This document shows positions 42,209-52,642 of a stretch of 64,000 nt of DNA, piece after piece. The stretch's first letter is position 1; each line of letters starts with the position of its first letter. The stretch comes from Prosthecodimorpha hirschii (GTDB lineage Bacteria; Pseudomonadota; Alphaproteobacteria; Rhizobiales; Ancalomicrobiaceae). The position numbers were made by a program, and so were the translations under genes. The notes below the pieces were generated by a model. The model saw only the letters and a program-made list of their open reading frames with translations, was not told the origin of the DNA and did not search any database. The stretch covers positions 978,307 through 1,042,306 of the forward strand of contig NZ_LJYW01000001.1 in assembly GCF_001305515.1 (NCBI RefSeq), in the 5' to 3' direction.

Positions 42209-45200
42209 ATGGCGCAAGTTTGGGATTTCTGGATCGATCGCGGCGGCACCTTCACGGACGTGATCGGGCGCGATCCGGCTGGCAAGATCCATGCCCTGAA
42301 ACTGCTCTCCGAAAATCCCGAAGCCTACCGGGATGCGGCGGTCGCCGGCATCCGGACCCATCTCGGGCTCGCCGCCGGGGCGCCGATCCCGGCCGGCGTG
42401 GTCGGCGAGGTGCGCATGGGCACGACGGTCGCCACCAACGCGCTCCTGGAGCGCAAGGGCGACCGTACCCTGCTGGTGACCACCCGCGGCTTCCGCGACA
42501 GCCTGGAGATCGCCTACCAGGACCGCCCGGACATCTTCGCCAAGGCGATCGTGAAGCCCGAGCAGCTCTACGAGCGCGTCGTCGAGGTCGACGAGCGCGT
42601 GCTCGCCGACGGCACGGTGGAACGGCCGCTCGATCTCGACGGCGCCCGCGCCGCGCTGGCGCAAGCCCGCGCCGACGGGTTCGATGCGGTCGCCATCTCG
42701 CTGATGCACGCCTGGCGGTACACCGCCCACGAGAAGGCGCTCGCCGCCCTCGCCCGCGAGATCGGCTTCGCGCAGGTCTCGGTCGGCCACGAGGTTTCGC
42801 CCCTGATCAAGCTGGTCGGGCGCGGCGACACGACCGTGGTCGACGCCTATCTGTCGCCGATCCTCGCCCGCTATGTCGGCCAGGTCGCCGAGGAGCTCGA
42901 TGTCGAGCGCTCCGGTGCGCGGCTGATGTTCATGATGTCGTCGGGCGGGCTGACCGCCGCCACCCTGTTCCAGGGCAAGGACGCGATCCTATCCGGGCCG
43001 GCCGGCGGCGTGGTCGGGCTGGCCGAGACCGGCCGGTCGGCCGGCTTCGAGCGCGTCATCGGCTTCGACATGGGCGGCACCTCGACCGACGTGGCGCATT
43101 ATGACGGCGCCTATGAGCGTGCCTTCGACACCGAGGTCGCCGGCGTGCGCATCCGCGCGCCGATGATGCTGATCCACACGGTCGCGGCCGGCGGCGGCTC
43201 GATCCTGCATTTCGACGGCGCCCGCTTCCGCGTCGGCCCGGATTCGGCCGGCGCCAATCCGGGCCCGGCCTGCTACCGGCGCGGCGGCCCGCTCGCCGTC
43301 ACCGACGCCAATGTCATGGTCGGCAAGCTGATCCCGGACCATTTCCCGGCCATCTTCGGCCCCGGCCAGGACCAGCCGCTCGATGCCGAGACGGTCCGCG
43401 ACCGCTTCGCCGCGCTGGCGGCCGAGGTCGGCGACGGGCGCAGTGCCGAGGAGGTCGCCGACGGCTTCATCCAGATCGCCATCGCCAACATGGCCGAGGC
43501 GATCAAGCGCATCTCGGTGCAGCGCGGCTACGACGTGACCGGCTATGTGCTGAACTGCTTCGGCGGCGCCGGCGGCCAGCATGCCTGCCTGGTCGCCGAC
43601 GCGCTCGGCATGACGCGCGTGCTGATCCATCCCCTCTCCGGCCTGCTCTCCGCCTACGGCATGGGCCTCGCCGACATCCGCGCTACGCGGGTGCAGGCGC
43701 TCGGCGCGGCGCTGGAAGGCTCGGACGCGGCCATCGAGACGCTGGGCGAGGCGCTCGGCACGGTCTGCCGGCAGGAACTCGACGGCCAAGGCGTGCCGGC
43801 CGACGAGGTCGTGACCCATGTCCGTGCCCATATCCGCTACCAGGGCACCGACACGGCGCTGGAAGTCGCTGCCTATGACGTGGCCGGCGGGCGGATCGTC
43901 GCCGACCATCGCCCGGCCATGCGCGAGGCCTTCCTGACCGCCCACAAGGCCCGCTTCGGTTTCGTCGATGCCGACAAGCCGATGGTGGTCGATGCGGTCT
44001 CGGTCGAGGCGATCGGCGGGGCGGCGCGCTTCGTCGAGCCCGAGCATCCCGAGACCGCCGAGGGCGCGCCCGAGCCGGTGCGCCGGACGCGCTTCTTCAG
44101 CCGTGGCCGCTGGCGCGAGGCCGGCGTCTTCACCCGCGACCGGCTCGCCCCGGGCCATGCGGTCGCCGGGCCGGCGATCATCATCGAGCCGAACCAGACC
44201 ATCGTGGTCGAGGACGGCTGGCGCGCGCGCCTGACGGGCCGCGACCATCTGGTGCTCGACCGGACCGAGGCGATGGTCCACCGCGCCGCGGTCGGCACCA
44301 CGGCCGATCCGGTCATGCTGGAGATCTTCAACAATCTCTTCATGTCGATCGCCGAGCAGATGGGCGTGACGCTGCAGAACACGGCCTATTCGGTCAACAT
44401 CAAGGAGCGGCTCGACTTCTCCTGCGCGGTGTTCGACCGCGACGGCGCCCTGGTCGCCAATGCGCCGCACATGCCGGTGCATCTCGGCTCGATGGACCGT
44501 TCGGTCGAGACGGTCATCCGCCAGAACCCGGTGATCCGGCCGGGCGACGTCTTCGCCCTCAACGCGCCCTATAACGGCGGCACGCATCTGCCCGACATCA
44601 CCGTCTGCACGCCGGTCTTCGACGCGGCGGGCGAACGCATCCAGTTCTGGGTGGCCAGCCGCGGCCATCACGCCGATGTCGGCGGCATCGCTCCCGGCTC
44701 GATGTCGCCGCGGGCGACCCGGATCGAGGAGGAAGGCGTCTATATCGACAATTTCAAGCTGGTCGACGAGGGCCGCTTCCGCGAGGCCGACCTGATCGCC
44801 CTCCTGACCGGCGGCCCCTACCCGGTCCGCAACGTGGTGCAGAACGTCAACGACCTGAAGGCGCAGATCGCCGCCAACGCCAAGGGCGTCGCGGAACTGC
44901 GCAAGATGATCGCCCATTTCGGGCTCGACGTGGTCGAGGCCTATATGGGCCATGTCCAGGACAATGCGGCCGAAAGCGTGCGCCGGGTGCTCGACCGGCT
45001 CGCCGACGGCGCCTTCGAACTCGAAATGGACCAGGGCTGCGTCATCAAGATGCGCATTACGGTCGACCGCGCGGGGCGGCGGGCGACCGTCGACTTCACC
45101 GGCACGTCGGCGCAGCGCGACGACAATTTCAACGCCCCCGCCCCCGTCACCCGCGCGGCCGTGCTCTACGTCTTCCGCGTCATGGTCGACGACGCCATCC

Positions 45201-45829
45201 CGATGAATGCCGGCTGCCTGCGGCCGATCGACATCGTCGTGCCGGAGGCGACCATGCTCAGCCCGCGCTATCCGGCTGCGGTCGTGGCCGGCAATGTCGA
45301 GGTCAGCCAGGCGGTGACCAACGCGCTGTTCGGCGCGCTCGGCGCCATGTCGTGCAGCCAGGGCACCATGAACAACCTGACCTTCGGCAACGACCGCTAC
45401 CAGTATTACGAGACCATCTGCTCCGGCGCGCCGGCCGGCCCGACCTGGGACGGCGCCCATGCGGTCCATGTCCACATGACCAATTCGCGCCTGACCGACC
45501 CGGAAATCCTGGAGACGCGCTTCCCCGTCGTGCTCGAGGAATTCGTCGTCCGTCGCGGCTCGGGCGGGCGCGGCGCGCATCCCGGCGGCGACGGCACGCG
45601 GCGCACGATCCGCTTCCTGGAACGGATGGACTGCGCCGTCCTGTCCGGCCACCGCCGCCTCCACCCCTTCGGCATGGCCGGCGGCGGCCCGGGCGAACTC
45701 GGCTCCAACACGGTGCGCCGCCGCGACGGCACGACCGAGGATCTCGGCGGCTGCGGCCAGACCGTGCTGGAACCCGGCGAGGCGATCACGGTGGTGACGC
45801 CGACCTCGGGCGGCTACGGGGCAGCCTGA
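42209..45829 (+). CDS. Fused hydantoinase/5-oxoprolinase (HyuA-HyuB type)
   Basis: This 1206-residue protein joins both subunits. Residues 1 to about 695 are HyuA-like with an actin-type ATPase fold ([84 protein letters not shown]). Residues about 700-1206 are HyuB-like ([62 protein letters not shown]). The family hydrolyses or carboxylates cyclic amides and ketones with ATP (5-oxoproline, N-methylhydantoin, acetophenone, acetone). The fused form is like eukaryotic 5-oxoprolinase. The divergent TRAP importer suggests a compound taken up from outside. Confidence 0.9.
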   Translation: MAQVWDFWIDRGGTFTDVIGRDPAGKIHALKLLSENPEAYRDAAVAGIRTHLGLAAGAPIPAGVVGEVRMGTTVATNALLERKGDRTLLVTTRGFRDSLEIAYQDRPDIFAKAIVKPEQLYERVVEVDERVLADGTVERPLDLDGARAALAQARADGFDAVAISLMHAWRYTAHEKALAALAREIGFAQVSVGHEVSPLIKLVGRGDTTVVDAYLSPILARYVGQVAEELDVERSGARLMFMMSSGGLTAATLFQGKDAILSGPAGGVVGLAETGRSAGFERVIGFDMGGTSTDVAHYDGAYERAFDTEVAGVRIRAPMMLIHTVAAGGGSILHFDGARFRVGPDSAGANPGPACYRRGGPLAVTDANVMVGKLIPDHFPAIFGPGQDQPLDAETVRDRFAALAAEVGDGRSAEEVADGFIQIAIANMAEAIKRISVQRGYDVTGYVLNCFGGAGGQHACLVADALGMTRVLIHPLSGLLSAYGMGLADIRATRVQALGAALEGSDAAIETLGEALGTVCRQELDGQGVPADEVVTHVRAHIRYQGTDTALEVAAYDVAGGRIVADHRPAMREAFLTAHKARFGFVDADKPMVVDAVSVEAIGGAARFVEPEHPETAEGAPEPVRRTRFFSRGRWREAGVFTRDRLAPGHAVAGPAIIIEPNQTIVVEDGWRARLTGRDHLVLDRTEAMVHRAAVGTTADPVMLEIFNNLFMSIAEQMGVTLQNTAYSVNIKERLDFSCAVFDRDGALVANAPHMPVHLGSMDRSVETVIRQNPVIRPGDVFALNAPYNGGTHLPDITVCTPVFDAAGERIQFWVASRGHHADVGGIAPGSMSPRATRIEEEGVYIDNFKLVDEGRFREADLIALLTGGPYPVRNVVQNVNDLKAQIAANAKGVAELRKMIAHFGLDVVEAYMGHVQDNAAESVRRVLDRLADGAFELEMDQGCVIKMRITVDRAGRRATVDFTGTSAQRDDNFNAPAPVTRAAVLYVFRVMVDDAIPMNAGCLRPIDIVVPEATMLSPRYPAAVVAGNVEVSQAVTNALFGALGAMSCSQGTMNNLTFGNDRYQYYETICSGAPAGPTWDGAHAVHVHMTNSRLTDPEILETRFPVVLEEFVVRRGSGGRGAHPGGDGTRRTIRFLERMDCAVLSGHRRLHPFGMAGGGPGELGSNTVRRRDGTTEDLGGCGQTVLEPGEAITVVTPTSGGYGAA

Positions 45830-46208
45830 CGGGTCCCGACGATCGAGGGGCTCGGACCGCGACTTTCGGATGGGGCCGCGGCATCGCGCCCCTCGTCCAG
45901 CCTGGGGTCCGCTTCTCCCCGGAGGGGGCGAAGGGGATGGGGCCGATGGAATAGGATCGGCGCGAAATCGGACAGGCCGTCCGAAGAGTGGGATGATCGA
46001 CGGCCTGAATTCAGCGGTTGAAATTTCGATCTTTCAACGCGTTTCCCTTCTCCCCCCAAGGGGCGAGAAGGGGAGCGAAGGCCGGACGAGGGGGTCGATC
46101 GACCGACCCCGAAATCCTCGCGGTCCAGCCCACACAGCCGGCCTCTTGAATTGTTCGCAACAACTGAGCCGGCGGTCGATGATCCAGGCGCCGGCTCATC
46201 CGACAGCG
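45830..46208. repeat. Gene-free stretch with two palindromic repeats
   Basis: Two degenerate copies of the CCCCTCATCC...CTTCTCCCCC family, at about 45888-45937 and 46044-46095 (opposite orientation), lie in this 379-bp gap. No gene is supported. Confidence 0.65.
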
Positions 46209-46379
46209 TCAGATCTTGGTGATCTTGACCGAGACCGGGTCGCTCGCCGGGAAGCTTTCCTCGACGCCCTCGTCGAGGCGCTTGTCCTCGCGGGCCTTGG
46301 CGTCTTCCATCTTGGGCTTCTCCTTCAGCGGCACCTGTTCGACCTCATCCTTGCGGACATGGCGGGGGTTGAGCTGCAT
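46209..46379 (-). CDS. Small conserved hypothetical protein
   Basis: This 56-residue charged protein ends in LDEGVEESFPASDPVSVKITKI. The E-E-S-F-P-A-S-D-P motif recurs in short proteins of unknown function in alphaproteobacteria. I chose the ATG at 46379 (GGGAGGA upstream) over an earlier frame start. A GGAAC-N18-GTT element upstream (46435-46460) hints at general-stress-response control, in line with the CsbD gene nearby. Confidence 0.7.
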   Translation of the reverse strand: MQLNPRHVRKDEVEQVPLKEKPKMEDAKAREDKRLDEGVEESFPASDPVSVKITKI

Positions 46380-46434
46380 GGGGTGTTCCTCCCGGTTCCG
46401 GCGGCCGGCAGGGGCCGGCGCCTTGTGGAAGGTC

Positions 46435-46460
46435 AACCCGCGAACCGGACGGAACGTTCC
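46435..46460 (-). promoter_or_regulatory. Possible EcfG-type promoter, imperfect
   Basis: On the minus strand GGAAC (46456-46460) is followed after 18 bp by GTT (46435-46437). The base before GTT is G instead of the usual C. It sits 56 bp before the small protein's start. Confidence 0.35.
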
Positions 46461-46488
46461 CGCCGCCGGATCGCCCGCGCCGCGCCTG

Positions 46489-47157
46489 TCAGAAGCCAGG
46501 GCGGAAACTCAGCGAGACGCGCGTGACGAGAGCGTCGAAGCGCCGCTCGTCGCGGCGCGGATAGCGCAGTTCGACGCCATGCACGCCGTCGCCGCCGCGC
46601 GCCAGACGCAGGTAGAAGACCTCGTCGCCGCGATTGCCCGAAATCACGAGATGGCCGTTGCGGGTCAGGCGCCGGTAGCCGACCGGCGGATTGCCGGCCT
46701 CGCGCAGATAGTCGGCGGCGACGGCCGCGAGCGGACGGGCGGCCGGATCCGGCAGGGCGAAGGCGGACAGCCGCAGCGTGCCGTCGGTCGAAACCAGCGT
46801 CTCGCCGACCCCGTCGGGCAGCGCCGTACGGGAAGCGAACAGGCCGGCCGGATAATCAAAGGCGAAACCGTGCCGGTCGCTGCGGTAAGGGCGCCAGTCG
46901 GGCGCCCGGAGGCCGGCCTCGGCCGTCGTGCCGGCCGGGACGCTCAAGGCCGGGGTGCCGGCTGGGGTGCCGGCCACGGGCGACGGGTCGGTTTGCGCCG
47001 GATCGCCGCCGCCACCATCGCCGAACTCGGCGCGGGCGCGGTCGCGCAGGCTCATGCCGGACGGTTCGAAGCGCTCCGCCGCCGAGAGCCCGGACGCCAA
47101 TGCCGGGATCAGGCAGACGGTCAGGGCGGCACGGCGCAGGACATGGCGGACGGGCAT
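46489..47157 (-). CDS. Exported hypothetical protein
   Basis: The 222-residue protein has a signal peptide (MPVRHVLRRAALTVCLIPAL, cleaved after LSA before AERF), a Pro/Ala-rich linker, and a C-terminal domain (about 80-222) beginning WRPYRSDRHGFAFDYPAGLF. That opening recalls lipoproteins and serine-type secreted proteins with a YxSDxHGFxFxYP pattern. No enzyme motif is recognised. The ATG at 47157 follows GAGGATCCCG. Function is unknown. Confidence 0.7.
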   Translation of the reverse strand: MPVRHVLRRAALTVCLIPALASGLSAAERFEPSGMSLRDRARAEFGDGGGGDPAQTDPSPVAGTPAGTPALSVPAGTTAEAGLRAPDWRPYRSDRHGFAFDYPAGLFASRTALPDGVGETLVSTDGTLRLSAFALPDPAARPLAAVAADYLREAGNPPVGYRRLTRNGHLVISGNRGDEVFYLRLARGGDGVHGVELRYPRRDERRFDALVTRVSLSFRPGF

Positions 47158-47236
47158 CGGGATCCTCGGGGGCTGAGGCCGCCGCCCGACATCGAATTCA
47201 GGGGAGTCGGGGGCGGTCCGGACGATCCTCAAACGA

Positions 47237-47266
47237 AACGGCGCCGGCCTTGAGGCCGACGCCGTT
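47237..47266 (-). terminator. Hairpin terminator after the CsbD gene
   Basis: The stem AACGGCG-C-CGGCC pairs with GGCCG-A-CGCCGTT around a TTGA loop, with one C/A mismatch. On the minus strand it is followed by TTCGTTT. Confidence 0.6.
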
Positions 47267-47289
47267 CGATTTCATGGCGAAGATGAGCG

Positions 47290-47481
47290 TCAGACCTTGT
47301 CGATGGTCTTCTTCACCGCATCCTTGGCTTCGCCGACCGCCTTCTGCGCTTCGCCCTTGCGCTCCTGCACCCAGCCCTCGGCCTGCAGTTCCGTGTCGCC
47401 GGTCGCCTTGCCGATGCCCTGCTTGACATTGCCGATCGCCTCGTTGGCGACGCCCTTAACCTTGTCGGTCATGCTGCCCAT
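47290..47481 (-). CDS. CsbD-family stress protein
   Basis: This 63-residue hydrophilic, helical protein has the CsbD pattern TDKVKGVANEAIGNVKQGIGKATGD followed by LQAEGWVQERKGEAQKAV. CsbD-type proteins accumulate under general stress; their molecular role is unknown. Start 47481 has GGAGAG 7 nt upstream; 47472 is the alternative. A textbook EcfG promoter precedes it and a terminator hairpin follows, so it is a single-gene unit. Confidence 0.92.
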   Translation of the reverse strand: MGSMTDKVKGVANEAIGNVKQGIGKATGDTELQAEGWVQERKGEAQKAVGEAKDAVKKTIDKV

Positions 47482-47546
47482 CGGAATGCTCTCCGTTGTC
47501 TGTTTCTCGAATACGCACCCAGTATTGTGCGTCGCGATGTACAGAC

Positions 47547-47571
47547 AACGTCCGCTCCGGCACCCGGTTCC
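47547..47571 (-). promoter_or_regulatory. EcfG-type (general stress) promoter of the CsbD gene
   Basis: On the minus strand GGAAC (47567-47571, extending to GGAACC) is separated by exactly 16 bp from CGTT (47547-47550). This matches the alphaproteobacterial EcfG sigma-factor consensus and lies 66 bp before the start codon. Confidence 0.75.
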
Positions 47572-47639
47572 ATCCCGACTACCGATTTTCGACGGCGGGT
47601 CGCCGACCCCGGCGTTACCCCGGCCTCAGCACTGCGGCC

Positions 47640-48995
47640 TCAGCACTCCGGCACATTGACGGCGAGGCCGCCGAGGGAGGTTTCCTTGTACTTGCTGGCC
47701 ATGTCCTTGCCGGTCTGGTGCATGGTCGCGATGACCTGGTCGAGGCTGACGCGGTGCGTGCCGTCGCCCTTCAGCGCCATCGAGGCGGCGTTGATCGCCT
47801 TGATGGCCCCGAAGGCGTTGCGCTCGATGCACGGGATCTGGACCAGCCCGCCGATCGGGTCGCAGGTCATGCCGAGATGATGCTCCATGCCGATCTCGGC
47901 GGCATTCTCGATCTGCTCGTTGGTGCCGCCGAGCGCCGCGGCCAGCCCGGCCGCCGCCATCGAACAGGCGACGCCGACCTCGCCCTGGCAGCCGACCTCG
48001 GCGCCCGAGATCGAGGCATTGAGCTTGAAGAGGCCGCCGATCGCGGTCGCGGTCAGCAGGAAGGCGTGGATGCCCTCTTCGTTCGCGCCCTCGCAGAAGT
48101 CGCGATAATAGCGCAGCACCGCCGGCACGACCCCGGCCGCACCGTTGGTCGGTGCGGTGACGACGCGGCCGCCGGCGGCATTCTCCTCGTTCACCGCCAT
48201 GGCGAACAGGCTGACCCAGTCCATCACCTCATGCGGCATGCGATGATTGGAACGGCGATCCTGCTCCAAGCGCTCGGCAAAGGGGCGCGCGCGGCGCTTG
48301 ACCTTCAGCCCGCCGGGCAGTTCGCCGTCATGGCGCATGCCGCGCTCGATGCACTGAAACATGGTCTCGGCGATCCGGTCGAGATGCGCCGTCACCGCCT
48401 CGGCGCGGCGCTGGGCGCGCTCGTTCGCCCAGACCATGGCGGCGATCGTCTGACCCGACCTCTGGCCCATGGCGAGCAGCTGGTCGCCGGAGCGATAGGG
48501 AAAGGGCAGCGGCGCCTCGTCGGCGGCCCCGACCAGATCCTCGCCGGCCCGGACCACGAAGCCGCCGCCGATCGAATACCAGGTCTCCTCGGCGAGCGTC
48601 CGGCCGTCGGCCGCGAAGGCGGCGAAGCGCATCGTGTTCGGATGGCCTTCCGTCGGCGTGTCGAAGTCGAAGACGAGGTCCCGCGCCGGGTCGAATTCGA
48701 TGATCCGGTCGGCGACCGCGAGGAGCTGGTCGGCCTCGACCGCCTCCGCGAGCATGCGCGCCTCGTCGGGATCGACCAGGTCGGGAACCAGGCCGGCAAG
48801 CCCGAGAATCACGGCCCTGTCGGTGCCGTGGCCCTTGCCGGTCCAGGCGAGCGAGCCGTAGAGCCGCACCTCGACGCGCTTGAAGCGCTCGCCGACGAGC
48901 CCGTCCGCGAAGGCCTTGGCAGCCCGCATCGGCCCGACCGTATGCGAGGAGGACGGCCCGATGCCGATCTTGAAGAGGTCGAAGACGCTGATCAT
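47640..48995 (-). CDS. sdaA: L-serine ammonia-lyase
   Basis: The 451-residue iron-sulfur enzyme deaminates L-serine to pyruvate and ammonia. It has an N-terminal beta domain ([24 protein letters not shown], about 2-25) and a C-terminal alpha domain. The [4Fe-4S] Cys ligands are in [15 protein letters not shown] and [18 protein letters not shown]. The frame's upstream extension is not coding. It lies downstream of soxBDAG on the same strand (94 bp gap), a link seen in sarcosine/betaine degraders: sarcosine gives glycine plus a C1 unit, serine hydroxymethyltransferase gives serine, and this enzyme gives pyruvate. Confidence 0.94.
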   Translation of the reverse strand: MISVFDLFKIGIGPSSSHTVGPMRAAKAFADGLVGERFKRVEVRLYGSLAWTGKGHGTDRAVILGLAGLVPDLVDPDEARMLAEAVEADQLLAVADRIIEFDPARDLVFDFDTPTEGHPNTMRFAAFAADGRTLAEETWYSIGGGFVVRAGEDLVGAADEAPLPFPYRSGDQLLAMGQRSGQTIAAMVWANERAQRRAEAVTAHLDRIAETMFQCIERGMRHDGELPGGLKVKRRARPFAERLEQDRRSNHRMPHEVMDWVSLFAMAVNEENAAGGRVVTAPTNGAAGVVPAVLRYYRDFCEGANEEGIHAFLLTATAIGGLFKLNASISGAEVGCQGEVGVACSMAAAGLAAALGGTNEQIENAAEIGMEHHLGMTCDPIGGLVQIPCIERNAFGAIKAINAASMALKGDGTHRVSLDQVIATMHQTGKDMASKYKETSLGGLAVNVPEC

Positions 48996-49089
48996 CGATG
49001 GCCCGCCCTGCCTGTCGCCGTTCCTGCCCGCCCTGAGGCTAGCCGGACGCGGGCGGCCCCACCCGCCGCTCCGGCCCGCCACCCGGGCT

Positions 49090-49650
49090 TCAGGCGTATT
49101 CCCGCGCCGCCTCGGCGAGGAAGCCGAGCAGATAGGGCGCGAAGGAGCGCCAGCCCTCAATATGGAACCGGTCGGCGGCCTGGCGCCAGAGCACGATCTC
49201 GGCCTTGCCGAGCAGGGTGCGGGTGCACATGCCGATCGGGAACGCGGAGGGATGCAGGTCGAGCGGGCAGCCGGCATTGAGCACGTCGACGGCGCGCGCG
49301 CCCGACAGCACCAGTCCGGTGTTGCGATGGCCGACATCGACCGCGCTGTGCGGCTCGGCGACCGCGCCGGCGATGGCGGCGAGGATCGCCTCGCCCTCCC
49401 CGTCGCGGCCGATCAGCAGCCATTCGTCCGGGCCGAGCCAGAGCGCGGCGCGCCCGCCCGCCTCGCCGGCGCGCATCGGCACGGTCGACAGGGGCGCGCC
49501 GAAGACGGCCGAGACGGACGCGGCCGCCGCCGGGCTGCCGCGGAACAGGATGCGGGCAAGCGGGCCGGTCGGCACCGCCTTGACGCGCGAGGTGGCCGGA
49601 AAGGCCGGCAGGCCCTCGAAGGCGCCGACGCGCTTGATCTCAGGGGTCAA
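49090..49650 (-). CDS. soxG: Sarcosine oxidase gamma subunit
   Basis: The 186-residue protein matches SoxG: an N-terminal tail, LFRGSPAAAASVSAVFGAPLST, AALWLGPDEWLLIGRDGEGEAI and SAVDVGHRNTGLVLSGARAVDVLNAGCPLDLH, close to the family's usual length. It is a structural subunit of the heterotetrameric oxidase. It overlaps the end of soxA by 11 bp. Confidence 0.88.
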   Translation of the reverse strand: MTPEIKRVGAFEGLPAFPATSRVKAVPTGPLARILFRGSPAAAASVSAVFGAPLSTVPMRAGEAGGRAALWLGPDEWLLIGRDGEGEAILAAIAGAVAEPHSAVDVGHRNTGLVLSGARAVDVLNAGCPLDLHPSAFPIGMCTRTLLGKAEIVLWRQAADRFHIEGWRSFAPYLLGFLAEAAREYA

Positions 49651-52642
49651 GGCGACCTCCCTCCTTGTCGTAGAAGACCGGGTCGACCACCGTCACGGCA
49701 ATGGCGCCGCCCGGCATCGGCACATGCAGCGTCTCGCCGAGCCGCGACCGGCCGCGCTCGACCATGGCGAGCGCGATCGAGCGGCCGAGCACGGCGGAAT
49801 GATAGGCCGAGGTGACGTGGCCGATCGCATGGGTGCGCGGCGCCGGATCGGCGTCCGGCGTGATCTGCGCGCCCTCTTCCAGCACGACCTTCGGATCGAC
49901 CGTGGCGAGACCGACCAGCTGGGTGCGGCCGGGCTTCAGGAGGTCGGCGCGGGCAAGGCCGCGCTTGCCGACGAAATCCGGCTTCGACTTGCCGACCGCC
50001 CAGCCGACCCCGGCCTCGTCGGGCGTCACCGTGCCGTCGGTATCCTGGCCGACGATGATGTAGCCCTTCTCGGCGCGCAGCACATGCATGGCCTCGGTGC
50101 CGTAGGGACAGCCGCCGAGCGCCACGACCCGGGCGTGGACGGCCTCCCAGATCGCCTTGCCGTAGGCCGCCGGCACGTTGATCTCGAAGCCGAGTTCGCC
50201 GGTGAAGCTCATGCGGAACAGGCGGCAGGGCACGCCCAGGATGGTGCCCATACGCACGCTCATATGCGGCATGGCGGCCTTGGACAGGTCGATGCCCTCG
50301 ATCAGCGGCGCGATCGCCTCGCGCGCCTTCGGGCCCTGCACGGCGATCACCGCCCATTGCTCGGTGGTCGAGGTCAGCCAGACCTTGAGGTCGGTCCACT
50401 CGGTCTGGAGATAGTCCTCCATGTGCGAGAGGACGCGCGGGGCGCCGCCGGTCGTGGTGGTGACGTGGAAGCGATCGGCGGCGATGCGGCCGACGACACC
50501 GTCGTCATAGACGAAGCCGTCGTCGCGGCACATGATGCCGTAGCGGCAGCGGCCGACTTCCAGCTTCAGGAACGGATTGACGTAGATCCGGTGCATGAAC
50601 TCGGCCGCATCCGGACCGACCACCTCGATCTTGCCGAGCGTGGAGGCATCGAAGATGCCGACCGCCGCGCGCACCGTGCGGCATTCGCGGTCGACCGCGG
50701 CATGCATGCTCTCGCCCTGGCGGGGGAAGTACCAGGCCCGCTTCCACATGCCGACATTCTCGAATTCGGCGCCGGCCGCCGCGGCCCAGTCATGGGTCGA
50801 GGTCCGGCGCACCGGATCGAACAGGTCGCCGCGCGAGGTGTTGGCGAAGATGCCGAAGGTGGTCGGCGTATAGGGCATGCGGAAGGTGGTCAGGCCGACC
50901 GCCGGGATCGGCTTGTCGAGCGCGCCGGCCGCGATGGCGAGCGCGTTCATGTTGGACGTCTTGCCCTGGTCGGTCGCCATGCCGGTGGTGGTGTAGCGCT
51001 TGACATGCTCGATCGAGCGGAAGCCCTCGCGCACGGCGAGCTTGATGTCCTTGGCGGTCACGTCGTGCTGGAAGTCGACGAAGGCCTTGACCCGGCCGGG
51101 ATTGCGATCGTGCGGCAGGGCGCCGAGCACCTGGCCGTCCGGCGTGGTGGCGCCGGCGACCGCGAAGGTCTTGGTGCCGCGGGTGGCAAGGCCCGCCGCA
51201 CGCGCGGCATTCTCGCCGGCCGCATAGCCCTCGTCGAGCACGGCGCCGAGCGCCATGGTGCCGTTGCAGGCGCCGGCCGAGCGCTCGTGCTCGGCGGAGC
51301 GCCCCGGCAGGTAGCGGCCGGTCACCTCCTCGTAGCGCAGCTTGCCGCGCGACTGGGAGAACATGTGCAAGGTCGGCGTCCAGCCGCCCGACATCAGCAG
51401 GCTGTCGCAGGGCAGCACCGCATCGTGGCGGACCGAGCCGTCGGCCTGGACATGGCCGAACTCGACCGAGGCGACGCGCAGGCGGCCGCGCGTGCCGGTC
51501 ACGGTCGCGCCGGTCTCGACCCGGATGCCGGCCGCCCTTGCGGCCGCCGTCAGCGCGCCGCCCTCGCGGCGGATGTCGAGGATCGCCGGCACTTCGACGC
51601 CGGCGCGGTGCAGGTCGAGCGCGGCCAGATAGGCGCTGTCGCAGGCGGTGGCGACGACCGTCTTGCGGCCGGCCATGACGCCGTAGCGGTTCAGGTAGGT
51701 GCGGGCGGCATCGGCGAACAGGATGCCGGGCCGGTCGTTCTCGGGGAAGACCAGCGGGCGTTCGAGGGCGCCGGTGGCGATCACGACCTGCTTGGCGCGC
51801 ACCTGCCACAGCCGCTCGCGCGGGCTGGAAGCCGGCGGGGTCGCCATGTGGTCGGTGATGCGCTCGGCCAGCGCGACGAAATTGTCGGCGAAATAGCCGA
51901 AGGCCGTGGTGCGGGTCAGGCAGGTGACCCGGTCGGACAGGGCCAGCGCCATGATCACGTCGGTCGACCACTGCCGGCCGCTCTGGCCCTCGATGGTCAC
52001 GTCCGGATCGGACAGGAGCGAGCCGCCCATTTCGGCCTGCTCGTCGCACAGGATGACCCGGGCGCCGGACTCCATGGCGGCGAGCGCGGCGGCGAGGCCG
52101 GCCGGGCCGGCGCCGATGACCAGCACGTCGCAATGGGCGAAGCGCGACTGGTAGCGGTCGGGATCGGGCAGCTCCGGCGCCTTGCCGAGGCCGGCGGCGG
52201 CGCGGATGCGCGGCTCGTAGACCGACGTCCAGAACTTCGCCGGCCACATGAAGGTCTTGTAGTAGAAGCCGGACACGAAGATCGGCGAGAGCAGGTCGTT
52301 GACCGCGCTGGCGTCGAAGGCGAGGCTCGGCCAGCGGTTCTGGCTCTCCGCCGTCATGCCTTCGTAGATCTCGACCTGGGTCGCGCGCAGGTTCGGCGTC
52401 GAGCGGGCGGCATCGCGCGAGACGGTGACGAGCGCGTTCGGCTCCTCGGCGCCGGCGGTCAGGATGCCGCGCGGGCGGTGATACTTGAACGAGCGGCCGA
52501 CCAGGTGGACGCCGTTGGCCAGCAGCGCGGAGGCGAGCGTGTCGCCCTCGTAGCCGGTCAGCGCGCGGCCGTCGAAGCGGAAGGCGACCGGCTTGTTGCG
52601 CTTGATGCGCCCGCCCTCGGGGCGGCGGAAGGTCTGGCTCAT
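49640..52642 (-). CDS. soxA: Sarcosine oxidase alpha subunit
   Basis: The 1000-residue subunit has an N-terminal ferredoxin-like fold (NKPVAFRFDGRALTGYEGDTLASALLANGV), an NAD-binding Rossmann domain (CDVLVIGAGPAGLAAALAAMESG, about 170-192), a central FAD/NAD reductase-like part, and a C-terminal GcvT-type tetrahydrofolate domain (RECRTVRAAVGIFDASTLGKIEV through LGFEINVPAAYGK). It passes the methyl-derived formaldehyde unit to tetrahydrofolate as 5,10-methylene-THF. ATG 52642 overlaps soxD by 4 bp. Length matches the family. Confidence 0.95.
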   Translation of the reverse strand: MSQTFRRPEGGRIKRNKPVAFRFDGRALTGYEGDTLASALLANGVHLVGRSFKYHRPRGILTAGAEEPNALVTVSRDAARSTPNLRATQVEIYEGMTAESQNRWPSLAFDASAVNDLLSPIFVSGFYYKTFMWPAKFWTSVYEPRIRAAAGLGKAPELPDPDRYQSRFAHCDVLVIGAGPAGLAAALAAMESGARVILCDEQAEMGGSLLSDPDVTIEGQSGRQWSTDVIMALALSDRVTCLTRTTAFGYFADNFVALAERITDHMATPPASSPRERLWQVRAKQVVIATGALERPLVFPENDRPGILFADAARTYLNRYGVMAGRKTVVATACDSAYLAALDLHRAGVEVPAILDIRREGGALTAAARAAGIRVETGATVTGTRGRLRVASVEFGHVQADGSVRHDAVLPCDSLLMSGGWTPTLHMFSQSRGKLRYEEVTGRYLPGRSAEHERSAGACNGTMALGAVLDEGYAAGENAARAAGLATRGTKTFAVAGATTPDGQVLGALPHDRNPGRVKAFVDFQHDVTAKDIKLAVREGFRSIEHVKRYTTTGMATDQGKTSNMNALAIAAGALDKPIPAVGLTTFRMPYTPTTFGIFANTSRGDLFDPVRRTSTHDWAAAAGAEFENVGMWKRAWYFPRQGESMHAAVDRECRTVRAAVGIFDASTLGKIEVVGPDAAEFMHRIYVNPFLKLEVGRCRYGIMCRDDGFVYDDGVVGRIAADRFHVTTTTGGAPRVLSHMEDYLQTEWTDLKVWLTSTTEQWAVIAVQGPKAREAIAPLIEGIDLSKAAMPHMSVRMGTILGVPCRLFRMSFTGELGFEINVPAAYGKAIWEAVHARVVALGGCPYGTEAMHVLRAEKGYIIVGQDTDGTVTPDEAGVGWAVGKSKPDFVGKRGLARADLLKPGRTQLVGLATVDPKVVLEEGAQITPDADPAPRTHAIGHVTSAYHSAVLGRSIALAMVERGRSRLGETLHVPMPGGAIAVTVVDPVFYDKEGGRLDP

